64,000 nucleotides of DNA from Candidatus Chloroploca asiatica (GCF_002532075.1 NZ_LYXE01000090.1:1-64000), one strand, 5' to 3'; positions 42,228-50,483 are shown, numbered from the stretch's first letter. Numbers and translations: made by a program. The notes: generated from the sequence alone by a model not told the origin.

Positions 42228-44006
42228 ATGTTTGACACAGTACTGATTGCGAACCGCGGTGAAATTGCCATTCGTGTCATGCGTGCCTGCCGTGAACTTG
42301 GCATGCGTGCTGTTGCCGTCTATTCCGAGGCCGACCGTGATGCACCCCACGTGGCCTATGCCGATGCCGCCTATTTGCTCGGGCCCGCTCCTTCCTCTGA
42401 AAGCTATTTGAACATTCCACGCCTGATCGAGGTTGCGCGCGAAGCCGGGGCCGGGGCCATCCATCCTGGCTATGGGTTTCTCGCCGAGAACCCTGATTTC
42501 GCCCGCGCTGTCGCCGAGGCTGGTATGGTTTTTGTTGGTCCCCCCCCCGAGGCGATGGAACGCATGGGCGGCAAGACGGCCGCCCGCAGTGAGGCGACCG
42601 CCGCTGGGGTGCCCGTGGTGCCCGGTACACTTGAACCCCTCGATGACCTCGCCGAGATTAGTCGCCTCGCCGATGAGTTCGGCTATCCTATCGCAATCAA
42701 GGCGGTGGGCGGCGGTGGCGGTCGTGGCCTCCGTGTTGTCCGCGCCGCCAGCGAGATTAGCGATGCCTTCGCAAGCGCTCGCCGCGAGGCTGAAACGTCG
42801 TTCAAGAATAGCGCCCTCTATGTCGAAAAATATTTGCCTTCGCCTCGCCATATCGAAATTCAGATCCTCGCTGATACCCACGGCAATGTGGTTCATCTCG
42901 GCGAACGTGATTGCTCGATCCAGCGCCGCCATCAAAAACTGATCGAAGAGTCGCCCTCGCCTGCCCTTACTCCCGAATTGCGCCTCGAGATGGGCCAGGC
43001 CGCTGTGCGCCTCGCCAAAGCCGTCAACTATTTCAGCGCTGGCACGCTCGAGTTTCTCTTCCAGGATGGCGAGTACTATTTCCTGGAAATGAATACCCGC
43101 ATCCAGGTCGAACATACTGTCACCGAGATGGTCTATGGCGTTGACCTCGTCAAGGCGCAGTTGCGCATCGCACGCGGCGAGCCACTCTGGATGCGCCAGG
43201 AAGATCTGACGCCCCGTGGCCACGCGATCGAGTGCCGGATCAATGCCGAAGATCCCCTCCATAATTTCCGCCCTGCCCTCGGGACCATCACGACCTATCA
43301 CGAACCTTCAGGCCTCGGTGTGCGCGTGGATAGCGGCGTCCGGCCCAACTATACGATCCCTGAGTACTACGACTCGCTCCTGGCGAAACTCGTTGTCTGG
43401 GCTGAAACTCGCCCCGAGGCAATTAGCCGTGGTCTGCGCGCCCTCGCTGAGTATGACCTTGGTGGCGTTGCGACAACAATTCCTTTCCATCGCGCTGCCC
43501 TTGGTCATCCTGTGTTTGCTAGCGGCACCGATATCAGTGTCAATTTCATTGCCCAACATCCTGAACTTGTTGAAACCGCCCGTGCCCTCAGTGCCTCGCT
43601 TGAACCCGTTGAAGCCGATGCTGCGGCTGAGCCACGTACCTTTACCGTTGAGGTCAATCATCGCCGCTTCGGGGTCAAGGTCTTTGGGGTCGGCGCCCTC
43701 GCTGCTGCCCCGGCATCCGGTGCGGCACCGACTCGTACTGGCAAACCCGTCGGCAAAGCCAAGAAGGCTACCGGAGGGCCAAAGGTTGATGGCGTGATCA
43801 GCCCGATCCAGGGCCGTGTCGCTGCGGTGCGCGCTGAACCCGGCCAGCAGGTCGAGGCTGGTCAGGTGCTCTTTATTATTGAAGCCATGAAGATGGAAAA
43901 TGAGATCACGGCCCCCCACGCCGGGACAATCGCAGAAGTACGGGTGCAGGTCGGCGCAACAATTGAAACGGGTGGGGTGCTCGCGACCTACGCAGCCCAT
44001 GCATAA
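42228..44006 (+). CDS. accC: Biotin carboxylase fused to biotin carrier domain
   Basis: The 592-residue protein carries both the ATP-dependent biotin carboxylase (about 1-450) and a C-terminal biotinyl domain (about 520-592). Motifs include MFDTVLIANRGEIAIRVMRA, the ATP-grasp loop GGGGGRGLRVV, and EMNTRIQVEHTVTE. The biotin-accepting Lys555 lies in EAMKMEN, 37 residues from the end. A Lys/Pro/Ala linker joins the parts. It supplies carboxybiotin to an acyl-CoA carboxylase (acetyl-, propionyl- or methylcrotonyl-CoA); the carboxyltransferase is not in the window. The ATG at 42228 fits the family N-terminus; another lies six codons upstream. Residues GPPPE are encoded over a run of nine C (42540-42548). 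Confidence 0.93.
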   Translation: MFDTVLIANRGEIAIRVMRACRELGMRAVAVYSEADRDAPHVAYADAAYLLGPAPSSESYLNIPRLIEVAREAGAGAIHPGYGFLAENPDFARAVAEAGMVFVGPPPEAMERMGGKTAARSEATAAGVPVVPGTLEPLDDLAEISRLADEFGYPIAIKAVGGGGGRGLRVVRAASEISDAFASARREAETSFKNSALYVEKYLPSPRHIEIQILADTHGNVVHLGERDCSIQRRHQKLIEESPSPALTPELRLEMGQAAVRLAKAVNYFSAGTLEFLFQDGEYYFLEMNTRIQVEHTVTEMVYGVDLVKAQLRIARGEPLWMRQEDLTPRGHAIECRINAEDPLHNFRPALGTITTYHEPSGLGVRVDSGVRPNYTIPEYYDSLLAKLVVWAETRPEAISRGLRALAEYDLGGVATTIPFHRAALGHPVFASGTDISVNFIAQHPELVETARALSASLEPVEADAAAEPRTFTVEVNHRRFGVKVFGVGALAAAPASGAAPTRTGKPVGKAKKATGGPKVDGVISPIQGRVAAVRAEPGQQVEAGQVLFIIEAMKMENEITAPHAGTIAEVRVQVGATIETGGVLATYAAHA

Positions 44007-44024
44007 GCTGCCGGCTAGGGGTTT

Positions 44025-44155
44025 GGGGACCTACAGTCCCCGAAAATTCGCTTGTGCTGATGTAAATCGCGCACGAAACTGGCAGTTTGCGCCAGCACAA
44101 GCATGGGTTTTTCGGGCGCTAGCCCGTAACGTAAGGCATATGGGGCAAGCCCCAT
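44025..44155. repeat. Multi-hairpin intergenic module, copy 2
   Basis: Four hairpins in order: GGGGAC/GTCCCC (44025-44041); GCTTGTGCTG/CAGCACAAGC (44050-44059 with 44093-44102, long loop); CGGGC/GCCCG (44113-44126); and ATGGGGC/GCCCCAT (44140-44155). The link GCATGGGTTTTTCGGGCGCT and the AACGT spacer match copies at 16.7 and 52.9 kb. The module ends 20 bp before the GNAT start. Confidence 0.8.
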
Positions 44156-44174
44156 CTGGTAGGTTCCTGAACGT

Positions 44175-44807
44175 ATGTTGCACGATCCTGTAACGCTTCA
44201 GGTTGCGACCATTGACGATCTTCAGCCGCTGGCCGAACTGGTCGCCCAACTTCATCAGCATGAACTTCCCGGTTACCTGCACAGCTCTCTGGCTGGGCAG
44301 GTACCGTTGTTCCGTTATCTGCTCGCCCACGAGTTTCAAGATGGTACACGGGGGCGTTTTCTCTTTCGTGATGAACACGGTACCCCAGTGAGCACGGCCA
44401 GTATCCGGCTTCCTGACGATCCGATGTTTTCGCCGCTGCCCTCGAAGCTCTTTTCGACAGCCCTGCATACGTTGGGCGTTGCCGATACGCTGCGTTTCTT
44501 CTGGACAATGGTGCGGGGTTCGCTCTTTGCCGATCCACCCTTGCAACAGGGTGAGAGCTTTATGTATAGTGTGGTGGTGAGCCAGACGATGCGCAGCCGG
44601 GGCATTGGTACCGCAATGATGCACCAGATGGAAGCCTATGCCCGCGCTGAAGGCGCAACGTCAACGATGCTCCGTGTTATTATTGGCAATACGCAGGCGC
44701 GCCATTTTTACCTCAAGCTTGGCTATGAGGTCGTGAGCCGTACACCCGCCTGGGCCGACCATGTGATCTTGCCAAGTGAGTTGCTGCGCAAAGACGTAGC
44801 CAGTTGA
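44175..44807 (+). CDS. GNAT-family N-acetyltransferase
   Basis: The 210-residue product has one GNAT fold. The acetyl-CoA-binding strand-loop is VVVSQTMRSRGIGTAMMHQM (about 133-152), followed by LRVIIGNTQARHFYLKLGYE, the usual C-terminal half. The acceptor is unknown. It begins 20 bp after the multi-hairpin repeat and ends 14 bp before proS, so the two are likely co-transcribed. No clear ribosome site was seen. Confidence 0.88.
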   Translation: MLHDPVTLQVATIDDLQPLAELVAQLHQHELPGYLHSSLAGQVPLFRYLLAHEFQDGTRGRFLFRDEHGTPVSTASIRLPDDPMFSPLPSKLFSTALHTLGVADTLRFFWTMVRGSLFADPPLQQGESFMYSVVVSQTMRSRGIGTAMMHQMEAYARAEGATSTMLRVIIGNTQARHFYLKLGYEVVSRTPAWADHVILPSELLRKDVAS

Positions 44808-44821
44808 AGGAATCCAAACCT

Positions 44822-46264
44822 ATGCCCAAAGAGACAATTACAACCCGTGCCCTTGATTATAACCAGTGGTACCTTGATATTGTCCGTGAAGCCGATCTCG
44901 CTGAGGCAGCCGAAGTCGTGCGTGGCTGCATCGTCTTTAAGGCGACAGGGTACGCGATCTGGGAAATGATGCAACGTGAACTCGATAACCGGATCAAGGC
45001 CACCGGTCACGAGAATATCTATTTTCCATTGCTGATTCCCAAGAGTTTTATTATGAAGGAGGCTGAGCACGTTGATGGCTTTGCCCCCGAGGTCGCTGAG
45101 GTGACCCGCGCCGGCGGTGAAGAATTGGCTGAACCCTATGTGATTCGTCCGACGAGCGAGACGATCATTGGCTATTTCTATAGCAAATGGGTGCGCTCGT
45201 ACCGCGATCTGCCTCTGCTTTACAATCAGTGGTGCAATGTGATGCGCTGGGAGATGCGCACCCGTCCCTTTTTACGTACCGCCGAGTTCCTCTGGCAAGA
45301 AGGCCATACCGCCCACGTTGATGAGGCCGAGGCCGAGGCCGAGACGCTCCGTATTCTCTTCGATGTCTATGCCGATTTCGCCGAGCAGGTGATGGCGGTG
45401 CCCGTCATCCGTGGCCTCAAAACCGAAAAAGAGAAGTTCCCCGGTGCTCTGCGTTCGTATTGCATCGAGGCGATGATGCAGGATGGCCGCGCCCTGCAGT
45501 CCGGTACCTCGCATAACCTCGGCCAGAACTTTGCACGGGCCTTTGATATTACCTTTACCGATCAGCATAATACGATCCAACATTGCTGGACAACAAGCTG
45601 GGGCGTTTCGACCCGTCTCATCGGGGCGCTTATTATGACCCACTCCGACGACGAGGGACTGGTCTTGCCGCCTCGCCTCGCCCCAATCCAGGTCGTGCTG
45701 GTGCCGATCTATAAGAATGAGGACGAACGGGCCAAGGTGATGGAGGCGGTTGACCGCCTGACCGCCGACTGGAAGGGCCGCCTCCGCTTTAAGGTTGACG
45801 ACCGCGATAATTTCACCCCTGGCTATAAGTTCAATGAGTGGGAACTCAAGGGCGTGCCGATCCGGGTTGAGGTTGGCCCGAAAGATGTCGAAAAGGGGAG
45901 TGTCGCGGTCGCACGCCGTGATATGCCCGGCAAAGCCGGCAAGCAGTTTGTGCCCCAAGTTGGCCTGACCGACTATCTGCTCACGCTGCTCGAAGCAATC
46001 CAGGTAGCCCTCTTCGAGCGAGCCCTTGCCTTCCGCAGTGACCGTACCGCCACGGTTACCACCTATGACGAGCTCAAAGCCCAGATTGAACGTGGGTTTG
46101 CCCTCGCCTACTGGGATGGCACCACCGAAGACGAGAAACGCATCCAGGACGAAACCCGGGCAACGATTCGCTGCATCCCCCTCGACCAGTCTGATGCCCC
46201 AGGCATCTGTGTCTATACCGGGCGACCAACTACACGCCAGGTCATCTTTGCCCGCGCATATTAA
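44822..46264 (+). CDS. proS: Prolyl-tRNA synthetase (short, archaeal/eukaryote-like type)
   Basis: ProRS charges tRNA-Pro with proline. The 480-residue class II enzyme lacks the long editing insertion of the common bacterial type. It matches the shorter archaeal-type form found in Thermus and Chloroflexota. Motif 2 is in the WEMRTRPFLRTAEFLWQEGH region, and motif 3 lies near TSWGVSTRLIGALIMTHSD. A C-terminal anticodon-binding domain and zinc-like tail follow. The ATG at 44822 has AAGGA nine bases upstream; a TTG six codons earlier is less likely. It converges with the methyltransferase gene across a GC-rich hairpin. Confidence 0.95.
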   Translation: MPKETITTRALDYNQWYLDIVREADLAEAAEVVRGCIVFKATGYAIWEMMQRELDNRIKATGHENIYFPLLIPKSFIMKEAEHVDGFAPEVAEVTRAGGEELAEPYVIRPTSETIIGYFYSKWVRSYRDLPLLYNQWCNVMRWEMRTRPFLRTAEFLWQEGHTAHVDEAEAEAETLRILFDVYADFAEQVMAVPVIRGLKTEKEKFPGALRSYCIEAMMQDGRALQSGTSHNLGQNFARAFDITFTDQHNTIQHCWTTSWGVSTRLIGALIMTHSDDEGLVLPPRLAPIQVVLVPIYKNEDERAKVMEAVDRLTADWKGRLRFKVDDRDNFTPGYKFNEWELKGVPIRVEVGPKDVEKGSVAVARRDMPGKAGKQFVPQVGLTDYLLTLLEAIQVALFERALAFRSDRTATVTTYDELKAQIERGFALAYWDGTTEDEKRIQDETRATIRCIPLDQSDAPGICVYTGRPTTRQVIFARAY

Positions 46265-46265
46265 C

Positions 46266-46312
46266 CGGTCGGGGCACGGCGGCGGTCGGGGCACGGCGCT
46301 GCCGTGCCCCTA
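46266..46312. repeat. Duplicated GC-rich motif ending in a hairpin
   Basis: CGGTCGGGGCACGGC occurs twice (46266 and 46284). The second copy forms a hairpin, GGGGCACGGC (46288-46297) with GCCGTGCCCC (46301-46310). It separates two convergent genes and probably terminates both. The 3' arm reaches the stop codon of the minus-strand methyltransferase. It belongs with the palindromes at 13-76 and 24.4 kb. Confidence 0.7.
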
Positions 46313-47485
46313 CGATCCCGCCAAAACTCGATACCCTTCGCACGCTGCCGCAACCGTTACCGTGTCAAAATGCGCCTGCATCACGCGCTCGTAGGGTAAA
46401 AAACGATTGGCAACAATCAACAAGGTGCCCCCTGGGAGCAGGACGCTCCGTGCCTCACGCAGAAATGCCTCGGCCATCGCGGTGTCAATCGTTTTGCCCG
46501 TGTGAAAGGGCGGATTGCTGAGAATGAGATCGTATGCGTTCCCCAAGACCGCTTCAAGCCCATCACTTGGACGCACCGCTATCTGACTCAACGCAAGGCG
46601 TTCCACATTCTCATGGGCCGCCGCAAGCGCCAGCAGATTCACGTCAACGAGATCGACCTGTTTCGCGCCAAGTTGTGCCGCCGCGATGCCGATCACTCCG
46701 TAGCCGCATCCGACATCAAGCACGCGCTTGCCGGTACACCGTGATCCGAGCTGGCTCAACAAAAAGGCCGTCCCTGCATCGAGGTGCTCAGCACTGAAGA
46801 CGCCTGGCAAGCTGACCAGTTCGCAGGTCCCTCCTGGGAGATCGACCGTGAGCGGCATCCAACTTCCCGGCATAATCCCTGGCAACGTCGTCCAGGCCGG
46901 TGGCGCGGCAAGAGGCTGCATGCGATGTGCCTCAGCGACACGACACCCTTTCCCATAACCAAGAACATGCATCTTCCCGGTTAAGGCCTGCGCGTCGGCA
47001 ATCAGTGAGCGCACGCCGCTCGCCTGAGCCCCGACGATATTCAGTATGCCCTCGGGCCGCAGGTAGGCTTGCGCTTCGAGCAACCAGCGCCGCCCCAGGG
47101 CGCGACTCTTCGGGCTGAACAGAATGACCCGGTCAAACGCCTCAGTCACAGCAGGGAGCGCATTGTTCGCACCACGTAGCTCAACTCCGCTGACTTGATT
47201 AGCTGCAAAGGTCAGCTGCGCCATCCGTAGCGCAATCAGATCGTTCTCGATGAGTACCAGGTGCCCTCGGGTGAGGTGACGGGCCAGCACAACACCAAGC
47301 GCGCCATGGCCTGCCCCCATCAGCAAGACACGTTCCGTCGCGGCTGGACGAATCAGGTTTGCCGCAAGCTCCGAGGCCTCAAGCAGCAAATGGGCCGCCG
47401 CAAGCCCTGGCTTGCTTGCCACCTCGACCATCGTGCCAGCCAGATCCGCCTGAAAAAAGAAGGGGGCGTGGTAGTTAGCCGACAT
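46310..47485 (-). CDS. RsmC-like class I methyltransferase
   Basis: The 391-residue protein has two Rossmann-type domains, the layout of RsmC/RlmG 16S/23S guanine-N2 methyltransferases. The degenerate N-terminal domain has LLMGAGHGALGVVLA. The C-terminal catalytic domain binds SAM at VLDVGCGYGVIGIAAA and has the base-methylation motif SNPPFHTG. It is likely to modify rRNA. The ATG at 47485 overlaps the fructosamine-kinase stop by 11 bp, so the genes are coupled. The longer frame to 47530 would run back into the kinase gene. It is the last gene of a three-gene minus-strand operon. Confidence 0.87.
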   Translation of the reverse strand: MSANYHAPFFFQADLAGTMVEVASKPGLAAAHLLLEASELAANLIRPAATERVLLMGAGHGALGVVLARHLTRGHLVLIENDLIALRMAQLTFAANQVSGVELRGANNALPAVTEAFDRVILFSPKSRALGRRWLLEAQAYLRPEGILNIVGAQASGVRSLIADAQALTGKMHVLGYGKGCRVAEAHRMQPLAAPPAWTTLPGIMPGSWMPLTVDLPGGTCELVSLPGVFSAEHLDAGTAFLLSQLGSRCTGKRVLDVGCGYGVIGIAAAQLGAKQVDLVDVNLLALAAAHENVERLALSQIAVRPSDGLEAVLGNAYDLILSNPPFHTGKTIDTAMAEAFLREARSVLLPGGTLLIVANRFLPYERVMQAHFDTVTVAAACEGYRVLAGS

Positions 47486-48347
47486 AACGCCGTACAATCT
47501 GATCAACCTGAGTTGCATACCCCAGCCCAAACAGGTTCAAGTGGTTGAGCAAATGATAGAGATTATAGAGATCCCGGCGTTCGGCGTAGCCTGGTTCGAG
47601 CGGCCACGCAGCCTGATACGCCGCATAAAAGCGCGGCCCAAAACCACCAAACAACTCGGTATACGCCAGTTCCGCTTCACGGTGACTAAACGAAACCGCA
47701 GGATCGATCAAAATCGGGGTGCCGTCAGCCAGGCCCACGAGGTTGCCACTCCAAAGATCACCATGGATCAGCGCCGGTTCGCCAGGAATCGCAAGCCATT
47801 CTTCGATGCGCGAGACAAGGCGTTCGAGCGCAGCATGACGCGACGTGGTCAAGAAACCATTGGCTACCGCCAGTTTGATTTGGGGTAACAGACGGCATTC
47901 GCGAAAAAACGTTGGCCACGAAGGCGTCCAGCTATTTACCTGCGGCGTACCCCCAAGAAAATTGTCCTGTTCCAGCCCAAATGCCGCCTGGGTCGTACGG
48001 TGCAGTTGGGCCAGGTTGGTTCCAAGCACGGCCTGATCAGGTTCCATGCCGTTGCTCGTGATCCATTCACTCAACACAAAGGCAATGCCGCATGTGCCAT
48101 CATCAGCGGCAACAACCTGCGGCACACGGACACAACCTGCGTCCGCGAGGCGACGCAACCCATCCGCCTCGGCAGCAACCATTGCCCGCGCAGGCCCACG
48201 GGTCGCCCACTTCAATGCATAACTCACACCCTGCGTATGCACTCGTGTGAGCTGCGCACCAAAACTTCCTCCCATTGGGGTCACGGTTATCAGCGGTGCC
48301 CCGAGCCGTTGCTCGATTACCGCCTGAAGTTGATCAGGCATATGCAT
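47475..48347 (-). CDS. Fructosamine/ribulosamine 3-kinase family protein
   Basis: The 290-residue kinase belongs to the FN3K family. It phosphorylates the sugar part of glycated amines so that the adduct breaks down. The catalytic loop is LIHGDLWSGNLV and the metal-binding Asp is in LIDPAVSFSHREAELA, both typical. Bacterial members often prefer ribulosamines or erythrulosamines. The ATG at 48347 is close to GAGGGTG, nine bases after the phosphatase stop. Its neighbour is a low-molecular-weight phosphatase, the enzyme type reported to act on the same sugar-amine phosphates. Confidence 0.92.
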   Translation of the reverse strand: MHMPDQLQAVIEQRLGAPLITVTPMGGSFGAQLTRVHTQGVSYALKWATRGPARAMVAAEADGLRRLADAGCVRVPQVVAADDGTCGIAFVLSEWITSNGMEPDQAVLGTNLAQLHRTTQAAFGLEQDNFLGGTPQVNSWTPSWPTFFRECRLLPQIKLAVANGFLTTSRHAALERLVSRIEEWLAIPGEPALIHGDLWSGNLVGLADGTPILIDPAVSFSHREAELAYTELFGGFGPRFYAAYQAAWPLEPGYAERRDLYNLYHLLNHLNLFGLGYATQVDQIVRRYVG

Positions 48348-48355
48348 AGACACCC

Positions 48356-48847
48356 TCAAAACCCTCGTTCAGCACGAATATGGACGAGCAGGGCGCGACA
48401 GCCTTTTTCAACAAGTTCATACACGTGCTCAAAAGCACCACTATAGTATGGATCGGGCACTTCACCCCCAGAAATATCAGGGCTATCGGTAACATAATCG
48501 AGCAAAAGACGGGTTCGTTCGCGCGCTGCAGGCTGACTTTGTGTGATCGTGGCAATATTTTCACGATCCATTGCAACAATATAATCAAAGGTCGTGCTAT
48601 CTTCGTTCTTCAGACGACGTGCGCGCTGATCGCCAACGTCAATCCCGTGTCGCTTCAAGACCGCACTCGTTGCATAATGCGGGGCCTCACCAGCATGCCA
48701 TCCACCTGTTCCCGCCGAGTCAATCACAAAAGCATCCTCTAACCCTGCTTCAAGAACAAGGTGGCGAAAGAGCGCTTCGGCCATTGGCGAACGACAAATA
48801 TTGCCCATACAAACAAATAAAACCCGCACAGGCTGCTCTGAACTCAT
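48356..48847 (-). CDS. Low-molecular-weight protein tyrosine phosphatase family
   Basis: The 163-residue phosphatase has the P-loop CMGNICRS (Cys13 to Ser20, CX5R) and the late general acid in VPDPYYSG. It may act on phosphotyrosine. Next to a fructosamine kinase it may instead hydrolyse the 5-phosphate of ribulosamine or erythrulosamine adducts. The ATG at 48847 has AGGAG eight bases upstream; the frame to 48874 adds nine unsupported residues. It heads the three-gene run, divergent from rpsA. Confidence 0.93.
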   Translation of the reverse strand: MSSEQPVRVLFVCMGNICRSPMAEALFRHLVLEAGLEDAFVIDSAGTGGWHAGEAPHYATSAVLKRHGIDVGDQRARRLKNEDSTTFDYIVAMDRENIATITQSQPAARERTRLLLDYVTDSPDISGGEVPDPYYSGAFEHVYELVEKGCRALLVHIRAERGF

Positions 48848-48948
48848 CGTTGACTCCTGCAAGATATTTGACAACCGGGAATATCTCCCCTATAATTGTC
48901 CGTATTGTAAAACATAGTTGTGACATCCGCTCTGGTTTGACCTTCCAG

Positions 48949-48954
48949 TATAAT
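48949..48954 (+). promoter_or_regulatory. -10 element of the rpsA leader
   Basis: A perfect TATAAT lies 230 bp upstream of rpsA. I could not find a good -35 at 16-18 bp, so it may rely on an activator or another sigma factor. Transcription would start near 48961, giving a leader of about 220 nt. Confidence 0.5.
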
Positions 48955-48955
48955 A

Positions 48956-49125
48956 CATCATCTTTCTACATGATGAGGACGGAGAACCAGCCACCTGGTA
49001 AAGCCTGCATAAAGGCACTGGCGTGGAGAGCGCAAAGCTGTTGCTAACAGCTTCCTAGCGTATCCATGCTCATCTCACGCGATATACATTTCGCGCCTGC
49101 CTACATCAGGATGGCGTTTTTTTTT
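48956..49125 (+). ncRNA. Structured leader or small RNA upstream of rpsA
   Basis: By eye this region folds as a multibranch. GATGAG (48972-48977) and GGA (48981-48983) pair with CTCATC (49069-49074) and TCC (49063-49065). This encloses ACCAG/CTGGT (48986-48999), GCCT/AGGC (49003-49016) and AAGCTGTT/AACAGCTT (49035-49053). A CGCGA/TCGCG hairpin (49078-49095) and CGCC/GGCG followed by nine T (49117-49125) come next. A T-run 58 bases before the rpsA ATG would suit an attenuator or the end of a separate small RNA. I recognise no known riboswitch. A CACACAGCTGTGT palindrome and the GAGGAGG site lie between it and rpsA. Confidence 0.4.
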
Positions 49126-49183
49126 GGTCATGGCGTGCGGAATGCACACAGCTGTGTAAATCTCTTCGAGGAGGCTTTGAAGC

Positions 49184-50416
49184 ATGTCGGTGCAATCGGA
49201 TCAGATCACATTAGAGGATCAGGAGGATCTTGACTGGACGTTGTTATTAGATGAGTATGATTATGCCCGTCCGCAGCGTGGTGAGTTGCGTGAGGGTATG
49301 GTGATGCAAATTGAAGATAACGGCGTGCTTGTTTCGATCGGGACGAAGCGTGAAGGTGTTATCCCTTCGCAAGACCTGCGCCAGATGGGCGATGAATTCC
49401 TGAGTACGCTTCAGGTTGGCGAAACAATTCAGGTCTATGTCCAGGAACCTGAAAACCGAGATGGTGATCTTATCCTCTCCCTGACGATGGTTCAGGTGGC
49501 AAAAGACTGGGAATATGCCGAGCAACTCTTTAAGGATGGCGGTATTACCCGTTGCAAGGTAATCGGGTTTAATAAGGGTGGCCTTCTGGTGCAGTTCAAC
49601 CGCATCCGTGGTTTTGTGCCTGCCTCACAGGTTGCACAGTTACACGGACGTACTGCTGCCGAGGAACGCCAGCAGGCGCTGCAAAAGATGGTCAATCAAG
49701 AGATCCCGCTCAAGGTGATTGAGGTTGACCGCGAGCGCAATCGGCTCGTGCTCTCCGAGCGTAGCGCAACTCAAGAGTGGCGCAAGGCGCAGAAGATCCG
49801 GCTCTTGACCGAACTCCAGCCCGGTGATGTGTTGAGCGGGCGCGTCAATCAGTTGACGAACTTCGGGGCCTTTATTGACCTCGGGGGTGCCGATGGGCTG
49901 GCTCATATTTCTGAGTTGAGCTGGCAGCGCGTCAACCATCCCCGCGAGGTGCTCCAGCCCGGCCAGGAAGTCAAGGTGGTTGTGGTCGAAATTGACCGTG
50001 ACCGCGAGCGCATCGGGCTCTCGATCCGTCAACTCCAGGCTAATCCCTGGGATACGATTGATCAGCGCTATACCCTCGGTCAACTGGTCACTGGCCCCGT
50101 TACCAATGTTACCCCCTTTGGGGCGTTTGTGCAGGTCGAAGAGGCCGTCGAGGGGCTCATTCACGCTAGTGAACTTGATGTTGACCCCCAGACCCAGCCA
50201 CGTGATGTGTTGCAGCCCGGCCAGGAAGTGACGGCAAAGGTGATTAGCCTTGATCGTCAGCGCCAGCGGATGGGTCTGTCACTCCGCCGCATCGCTGAAA
50301 ATGATAAAGAAGGCGAAGAAGCCGCTGAGCCTGAGCCAGTTGAGGCCCAGCCTGCGTCAGAGACCGAGGCTCCGGCTGAGGTCAATGCGACCGCCGAAGC
50401 AACTGCAACTGAATAG
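49184..50416 (+). CDS. rpsA: Ribosomal protein S1 homologue, four S1 domains
   Basis: The 410-residue protein carries four S1 RNA-binding domains at about 32-103, 118-195, 212-284 and 298-370. The last two are most regular (GRVNQLTNFGAFIDLGGADG and GPVTNVTPFGAFVQVEE). The tail is acidic and rich in Ala, Glu and Pro. It helps the small ribosomal subunit bind mRNA. Four domains rather than six is common outside Proteobacteria. A strong GAGGAGG site precedes the ATG. A 23-bp perfect hairpin follows the stop. Confidence 0.93.
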   Translation: MSVQSDQITLEDQEDLDWTLLLDEYDYARPQRGELREGMVMQIEDNGVLVSIGTKREGVIPSQDLRQMGDEFLSTLQVGETIQVYVQEPENRDGDLILSLTMVQVAKDWEYAEQLFKDGGITRCKVIGFNKGGLLVQFNRIRGFVPASQVAQLHGRTAAEERQQALQKMVNQEIPLKVIEVDRERNRLVLSERSATQEWRKAQKIRLLTELQPGDVLSGRVNQLTNFGAFIDLGGADGLAHISELSWQRVNHPREVLQPGQEVKVVVVEIDRDRERIGLSIRQLQANPWDTIDQRYTLGQLVTGPVTNVTPFGAFVQVEEAVEGLIHASELDVDPQTQPRDVLQPGQEVTAKVISLDRQRQRMGLSLRRIAENDKEGEEAAEPEPVEAQPASETEAPAEVNATAEATATE

Positions 50417-50431
50417 CTCTATGCGAGCCAG

Positions 50432-50483
50432 AACAGAAACGGGTGAGAAGCGATGGATTGATCGCTTCTCACCCGTTTCTGTT
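50432..50483 (+). terminator. 23-bp perfect hairpin after rpsA
   Basis: Arms at 50432-50454 and 50461-50483 are perfectly complementary over 23 bp with a 6-nt loop (GGATTG). It starts 15 bases after the rpsA stop codon. There is no long U-tract, only TTGTAT. Its arms are longer than any typical terminator stem. Confidence 0.65.

Noticed and set aside
42156-43301. 381-codon minus-strand ORF opposite accC
   Set aside because: It is a shadow of the biotin carboxylase frame in GC-rich DNA. The plus strand has full family motifs.
45272-46294. 340-codon minus-strand ORF opposite proS
   Set aside because: It is antisense to conserved ProRS motifs and resembles no family.
48956-49125. Known riboswitch or 6S RNA upstream of rpsA
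   Set aside because: I could not find the conserved cores of the TPP, SAM, FMN, cobalamin or ykkC classes, and no long 6S-like single stem with a central bubble. It is left unassigned.
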